Part shown: positions 1-7,094 of the stretch, in pieces
Layout of the letters: every line of letters begins with the position of its first letter
Position numbering within the stretch: position 1 is the first letter of the stretch
NCBI GenBank assembly: GCA_002391675.1
Contig: DGFM01000039.1
Coordinates: forward strand, 6,823 to 38,006
Reading direction: 5' to 3'
Origin: Cloacimonetes bacterium UBA3900
Lineage (GTDB): Bacteria > Cloacimonadota > Cloacimonadia > Cloacimonadales > Cloacimonadaceae
DNA length: 31,184 nucleotides
The notes under the pieces: generated by a model
Databases searched by the model: none
The model's input: only the letters and a program-made list of their open reading frames with translations
What the model was told of the DNA's origin: nothing
Program-made: the position numbers and the translations under genes

Positions 1-798
1 AGAAATAACCCTCTTGTTGATATTACCAATTGTACCTTTGCCGGCAATCAGGGCGACAACTTCACTCTGCAGGTGGGCGGAAACGTGAATATCACCAATT
101 CCGTCTTCTACAACGATACTCCCTACCAGATCAGAGAATATCCCAGATATGAATCACCCAACGATCACGGCAGTATAACCGTAGATCATTCCGTGGTTAA
201 AGATGGTGTCAACGGCATCTTGCTTTCTCCGATACCCGGGAGCAGCCTTAACTTCCTGCCCGGCAGCATTGATACCGATCCTCTCTTCTTGGGCGGTGAT
301 GATATTCACAACCCGCTTTACTACAGCCTTTCTGCCGCCTCTCCCTGCATCAACTCCGGCACACCTGATACCACCGGCCTCAATCTGCCGCCCTATGATC
401 TGGCTGGAAACTGGCGCATCTGGGATGGCAGGATAGATATGGGCTGCTTTGAATACGGCTCTGAGCCCTGGGTGAGCGTGGATGATCCCACTATACCGCC
501 TACACCTGCAGTAAGTCTGGACGCCTTCCCCAATCCCTTCAAGGCTTTTACCAATATCAGGGTGAATGTACCACAGGGCGGGCTCGGCAAGGCAGAGAGC
601 GCCAGCATCAATATCTATAATATCAAAGGCCAGAAGGTGAAGACTATTGCGCTTGATCCCTCTAAAGCAGGCGAGCAGTTCACTTACTGGGATGGCAGAG
701 ACAGCGATAACAGGCTCTGCTCCAGTGGTATTTACCTGCTCAATCTGACCGTGAATGGCAAGAATGTGAGCAGCAAGAAGGTGACGTTAGTGAGGTAG
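1..798 (+). CDS. Secreted beta-helix surface protein, C-terminal part, with type IX-like sorting tail
   Basis: The frame is open from base 1, so this is the 3' end of a larger gene with about 265 residues visible. The first part has short Asn/Gly/Asp-rich rungs (for example NITNSVFYN) and a DLAGNWRIWDGRIDMGCFEYG-like region at about 394-460. That motif commonly closes right-handed parallel beta-helix (pectate-lyase-like) adhesin or enzyme domains. A Pro/Thr linker follows. The last roughly 90 residues, from FPNPF at 526-540, form an Ig-like module with NIYNIKGQKV and SGIYLLNL blocks, ending in KKVTLVR. This matches the Por/type IX secretion C-terminal sorting domain (FlgD-like Ig fold). Such proteins are exported through the outer membrane and displayed or released. 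Substrate and exact function cannot be told. The N terminus, signal peptide and promoter lie outside the window. Confidence 0.85.
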   Translation, partial: RNNPLVDITNCTFAGNQGDNFTLQVGGNVNITNSVFYNDTPYQIREYPRYESPNDHGSITVDHSVVKDGVNGILLSPIPGSSLNFLPGSIDTDPLFLGGDDIHNPLYYSLSAASPCINSGTPDTTGLNLPPYDLAGNWRIWDGRIDMGCFEYGSEPWVSVDDPTIPPTPAVSLDAFPNPFKAFTNIRVNVPQGGLGKAESASINIYNIKGQKVKTIALDPSKAGEQFTYWDGRDSDNRLCSSGIYLLNLTVNGKNVSSKKVTLVR

Positions 799-820
799 CC
801 GGCGCTTGCCGCGCACCGAA

Positions 821-952
821 GGTACCGGCGTAAGCCGTACCGCCGTTGTGCAGGAATCCCCGTACACAGCACCTCGGCAAGTGTACATACTGGTACCCAA
901 ACAGATCGGCGGTTTGGCAACCGCCCATACTTGGTCGGTCCAGCGACCGACC
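821..952. repeat. Cluster of compact GC-rich stem-loops
   Basis: Four inverted repeats are visible. (a) 821-841: GGTAC/GTACC with inner GGC/GCC around a GTAA loop and one bulged C. (b) 862-886: GTACAC/GTGTAC with a 13-base loop. (c) 908-925: GGCGGTT/AACCGCC around TGGC. (d) 933-952: GGTCGGTC/GACCGACC around CAGC. Arms in (b), (c) and (d) pair perfectly. The density of short-loop palindromes within 130 bases looks like a REP/MITE-type element or a structured RNA 3' end. I cannot assign a family. Confidence 0.7.
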
Positions 953-1024
953 CTACATAGGCGGTGCGGCGAGCGCCGGCCGGCTACACTCGGTATTACA
1001 CTTTGCCAAAGAAAGAGACGATGG

Positions 1025-1047
1025 GCAAAATCTTGGGACGATTTTGC
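1025..1047. repeat. Perfect inverted repeat, 8-bp arms
   Basis: GCAAAATC at 1025-1032 pairs with GATTTTGC at 1040-1047 around a 7-base loop. No T run follows on either strand, so a simple intrinsic terminator is unlikely. Confidence 0.6.
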
Positions 1048-1073
1048 AGTTGTGAGTTGCCAGTTGTGAGTTG
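1047..1073. repeat. Short tandem repeat, two copies
   Basis: CAGTTGTGAGTTG occurs at 1047-1059 and again at 1061-1073, separated by one base, and is followed by a partial TGAG. The first copy overlaps the last base of the preceding inverted repeat. Confidence 0.8.
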
Positions 1074-1329
1074 TGAGCAGGAGGCAAGTCATTGATATGT
1101 TGTGCGTTATAAAGATCAAGGTAGACATATTAAGTCCGATGGTTAAAATTGGTAGAACTCCCATGGTATTTTACTCCGGGCCAAAAAGAGACAATAATTG
1201 CGTGAATCTGTATAGGTTTTATTATCAATCAGTTACGGATTTGGATTTTTGACTTTTTCTTCGTTTGAGCGAGGTCGTCAGGGTGTATTATGAGGGCTTG
1301 TTATTTCTTGGGGCGTTTTGCAGGTGGTG

Positions 1330-1830
1330 TTAGCCGTGCAGGACTCTCTCGACAAAGCTCTTTACCAGGGCGGGGTCGTCCAGATCGCTCTCTTGCAGAT
1401 AGGGCAGATGCGGGAATGCCTCTATGAAGGCTTTGGCAAAGAGTCCGGTGCCGATCCTTTGCGGGGCTGCTTCGCGGGAGCTGAAGAATTCCACATTTTG
1501 GATGCCGCAACTGGGGGATTTGGCTTTGAAGATGAAGCCTTTGAGGGGTTCCTTTTTCAGAGAGCGGATTTTGACGTCTATCCAGTTCTGCATCTGCTGC
1601 GTGAGGTCTTGCTGGGTCTCAAGCGTTTGCAAGGAAGGGTTTTCCACATCGTGGAGCAGGATAATCTTCTCTCTGGGCGTGCTGAGTCCCAGCTCCACTT
1701 CCGGACAGATGGGCAGCCAATCCACTTTGTCGCCAAAAACTTCCTTGAGACGTGGTTCATATTTGAGGCGCCCATCATAGCGCACCAAGTTGCCCAAGAG
1801 ACAGGAACTTACGCCAATAAGCGGTTTCAT
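1330..1830 (-). CDS. DUF523 family protein
   Basis: A 166-residue protein opening with the characteristic GVSSCLLGNLVRYDGR block (Cys9), then WLPICPEVELGL and later AKSPSCG. These are the conserved Cys-bearing motifs of the DUF523 (YbbK-like) family, and the full family length is present. The biochemical role of DUF523 is not established; the conserved cysteines suggest metal or sulfur chemistry, but that is inference. The start overlaps the end of the upstream ThyX-like gene by 4 bp (ATGA type), so translational coupling is likely. It is the last gene of the long - strand block. Confidence 0.85.
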   Translation of the reverse strand: MKPLIGVSSCLLGNLVRYDGRLKYEPRLKEVFGDKVDWLPICPEVELGLSTPREKIILLHDVENPSLQTLETQQDLTQQMQNWIDVKIRSLKKEPLKGFIFKAKSPSCGIQNVEFFSSREAAPQRIGTGLFAKAFIEAFPHLPYLQESDLDDPALVKSFVERVLHG

Positions 1831-3215
1831 GAAAGGGTGTCAAATTGGCTTTTGCCGCCTAACCTGGAGGTGGCGTAGGGTGCGTGGGGTTTGGCTTGCT
1901 CTACCATCTGCAGAGCCAGGTCTCTGATTTCCCATTGGGCGTGTTCGTCACAACGCAACCTGCTGAAGTGGTAAAGCTCACGCAGGTTCAGCTTGGCATA
2001 GACGCTTGTGCTTTCGGCGTTTAGATGCAGATAGGCTCCCAAGTGACGGGGCAGGGGCCTGCGATGATTTTTCACCTCTTTAAAGAGTCGCTTCCACTCG
2101 TCGGATCGATTGATCTCCCGGATGGAGGCTGGGATGATGATCTCTGTATTCTGCTGCTCGGTAGAGGCTTTGATGAGGGTGGCGGTGCGATGCCGTTTAA
2201 ACTGCGCCCAGGCGGATTCTGAGAGGGTGACAAGATATTCAAACTCCATGAGCTCAAAAGCGCGGGGCAGCTTTTGCCAGGGTTTCAAGCCTTGGAAGAA
2301 GCCTTGCCAGAGTTCGCTCAGCTCATTCGGGCTTAAGGTGGCAAAGTGCTTTTCCAGGGTCTTGAGATCGCCTTTTCCCTGCTCATAATACATAAGAGCT
2401 ATGATGCGGGCATCAGCGTTGGCTGTGGCGGAGAGAAGCTGTGAATGGGGCAGCTTGGCGGGCAAAGCGCTGCTGGGTTCAAACTCCAAGTCTGGCAGAT
2501 TGAAGCAATCCTTGTCCGCATCCGTGTAGCGCAAAAGTGAGGGCGCGACCTTGCTTACTTGGGAGTAGATGAGCTCGTAGAGTTGTTTGGCTTCATTTAA
2601 GGGGCTTTGGTTGAGGCGGGTGAGCAAGACTTCGAGGCTACGGCAGTTGATGGTCATGCCCATCTGCGTTTTGGTGGCAAGCGGCAAGATGTAGCGGGCA
2701 TCTTCTTTGGCCATAGTGAGCAGCGTGCGCTTATCCAGGTTGGGATTTCGTTTGGCGAGGTGCTCAGCCAAGAGATTTGTGCTTTGAAGATATTCTTTAA
2801 ATAAGGCATCGCAAATCTTTGTATATGTGCCTGATAGCTCGGCATCTTCTTCAAGCTCAGCGGGGATTAAGTAGTCCTTTTCAAAGGTGACGTAACGCTG
2901 GGATTTTTCGGTGAAGGAGGCCAGTCTGCTGCGTTGAACCAGTTCGGTGAGATGACGTGAGATGCCGATGAGGTCGAGGTTGAAGACGGCGTGCTCAGCC
3001 ACCGAGGCGTGCCCCATCTCAAAGATGATCTTCTCGTTTGAGTTGCGGGCTTTGGCGATATGTTCAAGTGCCTCAATCCTGAGCTCTTCCACGTTCTTTT
3101 TGCTTCTGCTGATGCGGGCATAGGCGGCGGAGAGCACTTCCGGTGTGGCGACGTCAGAATCCAGCTTGGCGATCAGGGAGCTATCGATGTTGTATCCAGC
3201 TACTTTTACCTGCAC
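1827..3215 (-). CDS. Tandem-domain ThyX-like protein (FAD-dependent thymidylate synthase homologue)
   Basis: 462 residues containing two ThyX-like units in tandem; ordinary ThyX proteins have roughly 200-250 residues. In the N-terminal unit, GHASVAEHAVFNLDLIGISR leads into RSRLASFTEKSQRY (R95-S96-R97, Ser105). This matches the ThyX consensus RHRxxSxNxxSxRY except for His to Ser and Asn to Thr. The C-terminal unit has RHRTATLIKAS (R341-H342-R343, Ser351), so its RHRx7S motif is intact, and NLRELYHFSRLRCDEHAQWEIR near 410-431, as in canonical ThyX. ThyX methylates dUMP to dTMP using methylene-tetrahydrofolate, FAD and NADPH at subunit interfaces. Whether this fused form is catalytic is open. 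Translation starts at a GTG with GAGGAG seven bases upstream. DeoC is encoded immediately upstream. Confidence 0.8.
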   Translation of the reverse strand: MQVKVAGYNIDSSLIAKLDSDVATPEVLSAAYARISRSKKNVEELRIEALEHIAKARNSNEKIIFEMGHASVAEHAVFNLDLIGISRHLTELVQRSRLASFTEKSQRYVTFEKDYLIPAELEEDAELSGTYTKICDALFKEYLQSTNLLAEHLAKRNPNLDKRTLLTMAKEDARYILPLATKTQMGMTINCRSLEVLLTRLNQSPLNEAKQLYELIYSQVSKVAPSLLRYTDADKDCFNLPDLEFEPSSALPAKLPHSQLLSATANADARIIALMYYEQGKGDLKTLEKHFATLSPNELSELWQGFFQGLKPWQKLPRAFELMEFEYLVTLSESAWAQFKRHRTATLIKASTEQQNTEIIIPASIREINRSDEWKRLFKEVKNHRRPLPRHLGAYLHLNAESTSVYAKLNLRELYHFSRLRCDEHAQWEIRDLALQMVEQAKPHAPYATSRLGGKSQFDTLS

Positions 3216-3231
3216 TTCCTCACTCCTCAGG

Positions 3232-4005
3232 TTATAATAAAGCTAAGACGTTGCTGGCTCCGATGCGGTTTGCACCTGCTTCCAGCATGGCGAGGGCGGT
3301 CTCTCTGTCACGGATGCCGCCGCTGGCTTTCACTCCCATCTTGGGGCCCACGCATCTGCGCATCAGCTCTACATCTTCCAGCTTTGCGCCGGCGCTGCCA
3401 AAACCGGTGGAAGTCTTCACGAAGTCGGCGCCCGCTTTTTTGGCGTAGAGGCAGGAGATGATCAGCTCTTCTTCGCTCAGGACGCAGGTTTCGACGATTA
3501 CCTTGAGCACTGCATCACGTTTGTAGCAGATGCTGGCGACGCTGTGGATCATGTCGTAGGAAAGTTTTGGCAAGCCGCTTTTGACGGCACTGAGGCTTTG
3601 CACCATGTCCACTTCCTCGATGCCGTGTTCCAGGATGCTGGTCACTTCTGCTTCCACGGCTTCCAGCGAGCTGGCGCCCAGCGGGAAATTGATCACGGTG
3701 CAGTTCTTGACGCTGTGCACCAAGCGCAGGCGCAAGACGTGGCTAAACCAGGAATTAACGCAGACAGCGGCGCAATGGTGGGCGTTGGCCAATTCACAGA
3801 GGTTGTTGATGTCGGTGGTGGAAGCATCGGCTTTGAGGTTGGTGGCATCCAGCACACTGATCACACCCATGGAGCTGCTCCAAAGCTGGTCTGGCAGATC
3901 GGCTCTGCATTTGGCGCAATTCAGACAGATGCCGTGTTCACCACCGCAACGGGCAGCGGGCGCATCTCCAAATAGGTCTCTGGCTATCTTTTCGATCTTA
4001 TTCAT
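3232..4005 (-). CDS. deoC: Deoxyribose-phosphate aldolase family protein with Cys-rich N-terminal extension
   Basis: 257 residues. The barrel carries EEVDMV (Asp133), VIVET, FVKTSTGF (Schiff-base Lys197) and GVKASGGIR (Lys226). These are the DERA catalytic set for reversible cleavage of deoxyribose 5-phosphate to glyceraldehyde 3-phosphate and acetaldehyde. The usual IDHTLL start of the fold reads LDATNL. Before the barrel there are about 45 extra residues containing Cys20, Cys27, Cys30 and Cys33 (a CX6CX2CX2C arrangement), which are not part of the E. coli-type enzyme. They may bind a metal or cluster. The ATG is preceded by AAAGGAG, which begins right after the rlmN stop. It probably works in deoxynucleoside salvage beside the ThyX-like protein. 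Confidence 0.85.
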   Translation of the reverse strand: MNKIEKIARDLFGDAPAARCGGEHGICLNCAKCRADLPDQLWSSSMGVISVLDATNLKADASTTDINNLCELANAHHCAAVCVNSWFSHVLRLRLVHSVKNCTVINFPLGASSLEAVEAEVTSILEHGIEEVDMVQSLSAVKSGLPKLSYDMIHSVASICYKRDAVLKVIVETCVLSEEELIISCLYAKKAGADFVKTSTGFGSAGAKLEDVELMRRCVGPKMGVKASGGIRDRETALAMLEAGANRIGASNVLALL

Positions 4006-4017
4006 GAGGTTCTCCTT

Positions 4018-5049
4018 TTAAGTTTGTTTCGTGGTTTTGGTGGCTAATTGGCCGCAAGCACCGTGGATGTCTCTGCCTCTGCTTCTGCGCAGGGTGATGG
4101 CCTGGGGCAGAGAGGCGGCACGGGCCATGAAGTCTTCCACTTCCGCATCTGTTGGCGATCTGTAGGGAAGCGAAGCGACGGGATTGAAGGGGATAAAATT
4201 GATCTTTGCAGCCAAATCTGAGGTGAAGCGTTTGAGCGCCTGGATGGCTGCGTCATCCATATTGACCTCAGGGATGAGTATATATTCGAAGGTGATACGG
4301 AAGGGATTTTGGCTGTTGAAGTATTTTAAGGCACGTTTAAGAGGCTCCAAAGGAAAAGCAATGTTTACTTTCATCAGCTCGTCCCGAACCTTGTCAATGG
4401 CGCTATTCAGCGACACGGCGAGTTTAACTTTTACCTTGGAGTTTGCCAGCTTGGTGATGCCGGGCAAAACGCCACAGGTGGAGATGGTGGTGCGCCTGGG
4501 GCTGAAGGAAAGGCCCTGCTCATCCTGAAGCAAGAGGAGTGTTTCCAACACGTTGTCCAGGTTGTCCATCGGCTCGCCCATACCCATGAAGACGATGTTG
4601 GTGATGCGCTCCGGGCAGACCTCCTTGCTGGCGATGAGCACCTGTTGCATGATCTCATGTGGCAGCAGGTTACGTCCCGGGCCCATGGTGCCTGTGGCGC
4701 AGAAACTGCAGCCCCGGGCACAGCCAGTCTGTGAGCTGAGGCAGAGGGTATTTTTCTTGCCTTCCGGGATGATGACGCATTCTATCCTCTTGCCGTCGCT
4801 TAGCTTCAGGAGAAACTTCTTGGTTCCGTCTTTGGATAGATCGAGAGCGAGGATTTGGGGCAGCGAGAAGTCAAAGCTATCCGTGAGCCACTGCTTGAAG
4901 TCTTTGGGCAGGTTGCTCATCTCTTCCGGATCGAAGACAAGTTTGTCGTAGATCCAATCCAGCAGCTGCCTGGCTCTGTAGGCGGGGAAGTGTTCCGCGA
5001 TAAACGAGCTTAAATCTTGGGGTTTGATGCCATAGATGCTGTTTAGCAT
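4018..5049 (-). CDS. rlmN: Dual-specificity 23S rRNA/tRNA adenine-C2 methyltransferase RlmN
   Basis: 343 residues, the usual RlmN length. The radical SAM cluster motif is CARGCSFC (Cys110, Cys114, Cys117). The two methyl-transfer cysteines are present: Cys103 in TLCLSSQTGC and Cys332 in GACGQL. MGMGEPMDN is the typical SAM-binding GGE-like motif. The enzyme methylates C2 of A2503 in 23S rRNA, and A37 of some tRNAs, by a radical mechanism with a methyl-cysteine intermediate. The first 7 bases overlap the end of the ricT-like gene, so coupled translation is likely. Confidence 0.95.
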   Translation of the reverse strand: MLNSIYGIKPQDLSSFIAEHFPAYRARQLLDWIYDKLVFDPEEMSNLPKDFKQWLTDSFDFSLPQILALDLSKDGTKKFLLKLSDGKRIECVIIPEGKKNTLCLSSQTGCARGCSFCATGTMGPGRNLLPHEIMQQVLIASKEVCPERITNIVFMGMGEPMDNLDNVLETLLLLQDEQGLSFSPRRTTISTCGVLPGITKLANSKVKVKLAVSLNSAIDKVRDELMKVNIAFPLEPLKRALKYFNSQNPFRITFEYILIPEVNMDDAAIQALKRFTSDLAAKINFIPFNPVASLPYRSPTDAEVEDFMARAASLPQAITLRRSRGRDIHGACGQLATKTTKQT

Positions 5050-5894
5050 GGTTCTGGTTTTGGGGTTTCGATGATGGTCAGCCGTTTGAATTCTTTTAGC
5101 GTAACTTCTGTGAGTACTTGGTCTTCGTCTGTCAAGTGAACCTTTTTGTTTAAGACGTCTATCTTAAACACATACATTTGCTGGGAGTTACACATCACGC
5201 AGGTACCCAGGAGCGGGTAGTCTTTTGCCTCTTCCACGTAGAATTCTTCTTCAAAGTTGAGGCAGCAGAGGAGGCGTCCGCAGGGGCCGGAGATTTTGGA
5301 GAGGTTACCTGCCAGATTCTGGTCTTTGGCCATCTTGATGGTTACCTGGCTGAAGCGCTTCAGGAAGCTTCCGCAGCAGTATTGATTGCCACACATTCCG
5401 AAGCCTCCCAGCCTCTTTGCTTCGTCTCGGCCTGTGGTTTGATGCAGTTCGATGCGGGTTCTGAACACATTGGCCAGCTCGCGCACAAACACGCGAAAGT
5501 CTATCCTTCCATCGGCAGAAAAGAAGAAGGTGAGCTTGTTGCCGTCGAATTGGTAGACGGTCTCGATCAGTTTCATCACAAAGGGATAGCGTGACAGGAT
5601 ATCAATAAAGATACCGGAAGCCTTTTCTTCGTCTGCCTCCAGGGTCTCGATCTTTTTGATGTCTGCTTCAGTGGCTATTCGCTTGATCGCAAGAGGTTTA
5701 TCCGGCGGCGAGGGAATCTGGGAAGGGGGTATCGCCAGATGGATGATCTGAGCGATATCCTCTCCGCGCTCCACTTCCGCGATGATCAGGTCATCCGGCT
5801 GCAGGGTGAGGTTGTTTTTATTTTGGTAGTATCCCAATCTTCCATTGCGAAATTCTACCTCTATATAGTCCAATGCTTGGCTGTGGTCTTCCAT
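5043..5894 (-). CDS. PSP1-domain protein, RicT (YaaT)-like
   Basis: 283 residues. The central part, about residues 95-160, reads IDILSRYPFVMKLIETVYQFDGNKLTFFF-like and FRVFVRELANVFRTRIEL-like, the PSP1 C-terminal domain. Three Cys clusters follow: Cys168/173/174, Cys205/210/211 and Cys232/235. In Bacillus RicT this region helps ligate Fe-S clusters in the RicA-RicF-RicT complex, which affects RNA processing and competence. PSP1 proteins are also widespread in Bacteroidota. The start codon directly follows the stop of the GlmU-like gene (TAAATG). RlmN, another RNA-acting Fe-S protein, is encoded immediately downstream. Family assignment is firm; the molecular role in this lineage is inferred. 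Confidence 0.85.
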   Translation of the reverse strand: MEDHSQALDYIEVEFRNGRLGYYQNKNNLTLQPDDLIIAEVERGEDIAQIIHLAIPPSQIPSPPDKPLAIKRIATEADIKKIETLEADEEKASGIFIDILSRYPFVMKLIETVYQFDGNKLTFFFSADGRIDFRVFVRELANVFRTRIELHQTTGRDEAKRLGGFGMCGNQYCCGSFLKRFSQVTIKMAKDQNLAGNLSKISGPCGRLLCCLNFEEEFYVEEAKDYPLLGTCVMCNSQQMYVFKIDVLNKKVHLTDEDQVLTEVTLKEFKRLTIIETPKPEPC

Positions 5895-7094
5895 TTAGTC
5901 TCCATGAGTTGATTTGAATATTTGGGTGTAGAGTGCTTCTTCTGAGGGGCTGAATTGCAGGCCTCGACGCTGTTTTACCAAGGCGGCGGTTTTGCAGAAG
6001 GATTCCACTCTATGGGGCACCAAGAGAGATGCATTGCCCCAGGAAAAGTCTGGGATAAAGCCGTCAATGAGAGGGCTGCCCCAGAGGTTTGAGCCCATGC
6101 CGATCACGGCGCCGGTATTGATGCTGCAATTGATACCAATTTTGCTGTGATCGCCTATAATGCATCCCATGAACATTGTGTGCGTATCTTCTTTTTTACC
6201 TGTGAGATAGCTATAGCTAAAAACGGAGCCATAGGTGTTTTTGAGGTCGCTGTTATTTGTATCGGCGCCTATATTTACCCATTCGCCTACGTAGCTGTTT
6301 CCCAAAAAGCCGTCGTGCTGCTTGTTTGAATAGGCTTGGAAGGTGCTTCCCTCCACTTCGCCGCCTACTTTGCAGACGGGGCCTATGGAGGTGCCGGGAT
6401 AGATTTTGGCAGCGATCTTGATCTGACTCTTCTTGCCGATATAGGCGGGGCCCACGATCACGGCATTGTGCATGATGGTGGCACCTTCGTCGATTACGAT
6501 TGGGCCTTCCGAGGCGTCCAAAACCACGCCGGGCTTGAGGCTTACGTCTTCGCCTATCCAGATGGAATAGGGCTCCAGGATGGTGACGCCGGGCTCGGTC
6601 TCAAAGAAGTTGTCCTTATCATAAAAGAATTGTTCAAAGTCTTGACGGATAAGCCCTTCTGAGGCATGGACGATGTCGCTGAGATTGCCGAAAAGCCAGC
6701 CCTCCTGCTGTTGGTCCCGGCTCAAACGCTGGATAAAGCTTTCCAGGGGGAAAGCGAGGTCGGCAGCAGCTCGATGGGCGATGAGATATTCGCCTTCAAA
6801 GATAGACTGGCCCGGCTGGAGGGCCTTGATGGCTTGGATAACTTCTGCTCTAGGCTTGATGCGTGAGTTGATCAGCAGTTCTCCCTTTTTTGCAGGGCGG
6901 TTTAGCGGCCAATCTGGCAGCCTTTCTTGCCACAGTTTCTCGAGACGCGGCTCAATCCAGAGGGCGGCGTCATCGTCTTTAAAGAGTGCTGTGAGCCTCT
7001 GCCGCAGCTTGAGGATGCCGCAGCGCAGGTCTGATACCGGTCTGCTCAGGCAGATGGGGTAGAAGGCTTGGGGTATATCGTCGTAAATAATCAT
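5895..7094 (-). CDS. Alternative GlmU-like sugar nucleotidyltransferase with left-handed beta-helix
   Basis: 399 residues. The N terminus, MIIYDDIPQAFYPICLSRPV, followed by DLRCGILKLRQRL, is typical of the 'alternative bacterial GlmU' group of Bacteroidota-like organisms and replaces the usual GxGTRM nucleotidyltransferase signature. From about residue 165 onward there are hexapeptide rungs (for example VIDEGATIMHNAVIVGPAYIG in pieces, then IGDHSKIGINCSINTGAVIG). These form the left-handed parallel beta-helix of acyl- and nucleotidyl-transferases. The likely job is making UDP-GlcNAc or a related activated sugar for the envelope. This fits its place between a glycosyltransferase gene and other envelope genes. 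It overlaps the upstream glycosyltransferase by 4 bp. The exact substrate is not proven by sequence. Confidence 0.8.
   Translation of the reverse strand: MIIYDDIPQAFYPICLSRPVSDLRCGILKLRQRLTALFKDDDAALWIEPRLEKLWQERLPDWPLNRPAKKGELLINSRIKPRAEVIQAIKALQPGQSIFEGEYLIAHRAAADLAFPLESFIQRLSRDQQQEGWLFGNLSDIVHASEGLIRQDFEQFFYDKDNFFETEPGVTILEPYSIWIGEDVSLKPGVVLDASEGPIVIDEGATIMHNAVIVGPAYIGKKSQIKIAAKIYPGTSIGPVCKVGGEVEGSTFQAYSNKQHDGFLGNSYVGEWVNIGADTNNSDLKNTYGSVFSYSYLTGKKEDTHTMFMGCIIGDHSKIGINCSINTGAVIGMGSNLWGSPLIDGFIPDFSWGNASLLVPHRVESFCKTAALVKQRRGLQFSPSEEALYTQIFKSTHGD

Larger units (their letters stand above)
799..1329. other. Non-coding region between convergent genes, rich in small inverted repeats
   Basis: About 530 bases with no credible gene: the short frames here have no family signature and no ribosome binding site. 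The first 200 bases are GC-rich and made of compact stem-loops, listed separately. A perfect inverted repeat and a 14-base tandem duplication follow. From about 1090 to 1329 the DNA is AT-richer and I see nothing recognisable. The flanking genes converge here, so 3' ends of both transcripts should fall in this region, but no hairpin is followed by a proper T run. Confidence 0.7.

Noticed and set aside
1047..1073. Possible CRISPR-like repeat
   Set aside because: Only two 13-base copies one base apart, without spacers or cas genes.
806..1164. Overlapping short frames on both strands in the hairpin region
   Set aside because: Composition is driven by the palindromes; no conserved residues, no start signals, and several frames compete over the same bases.
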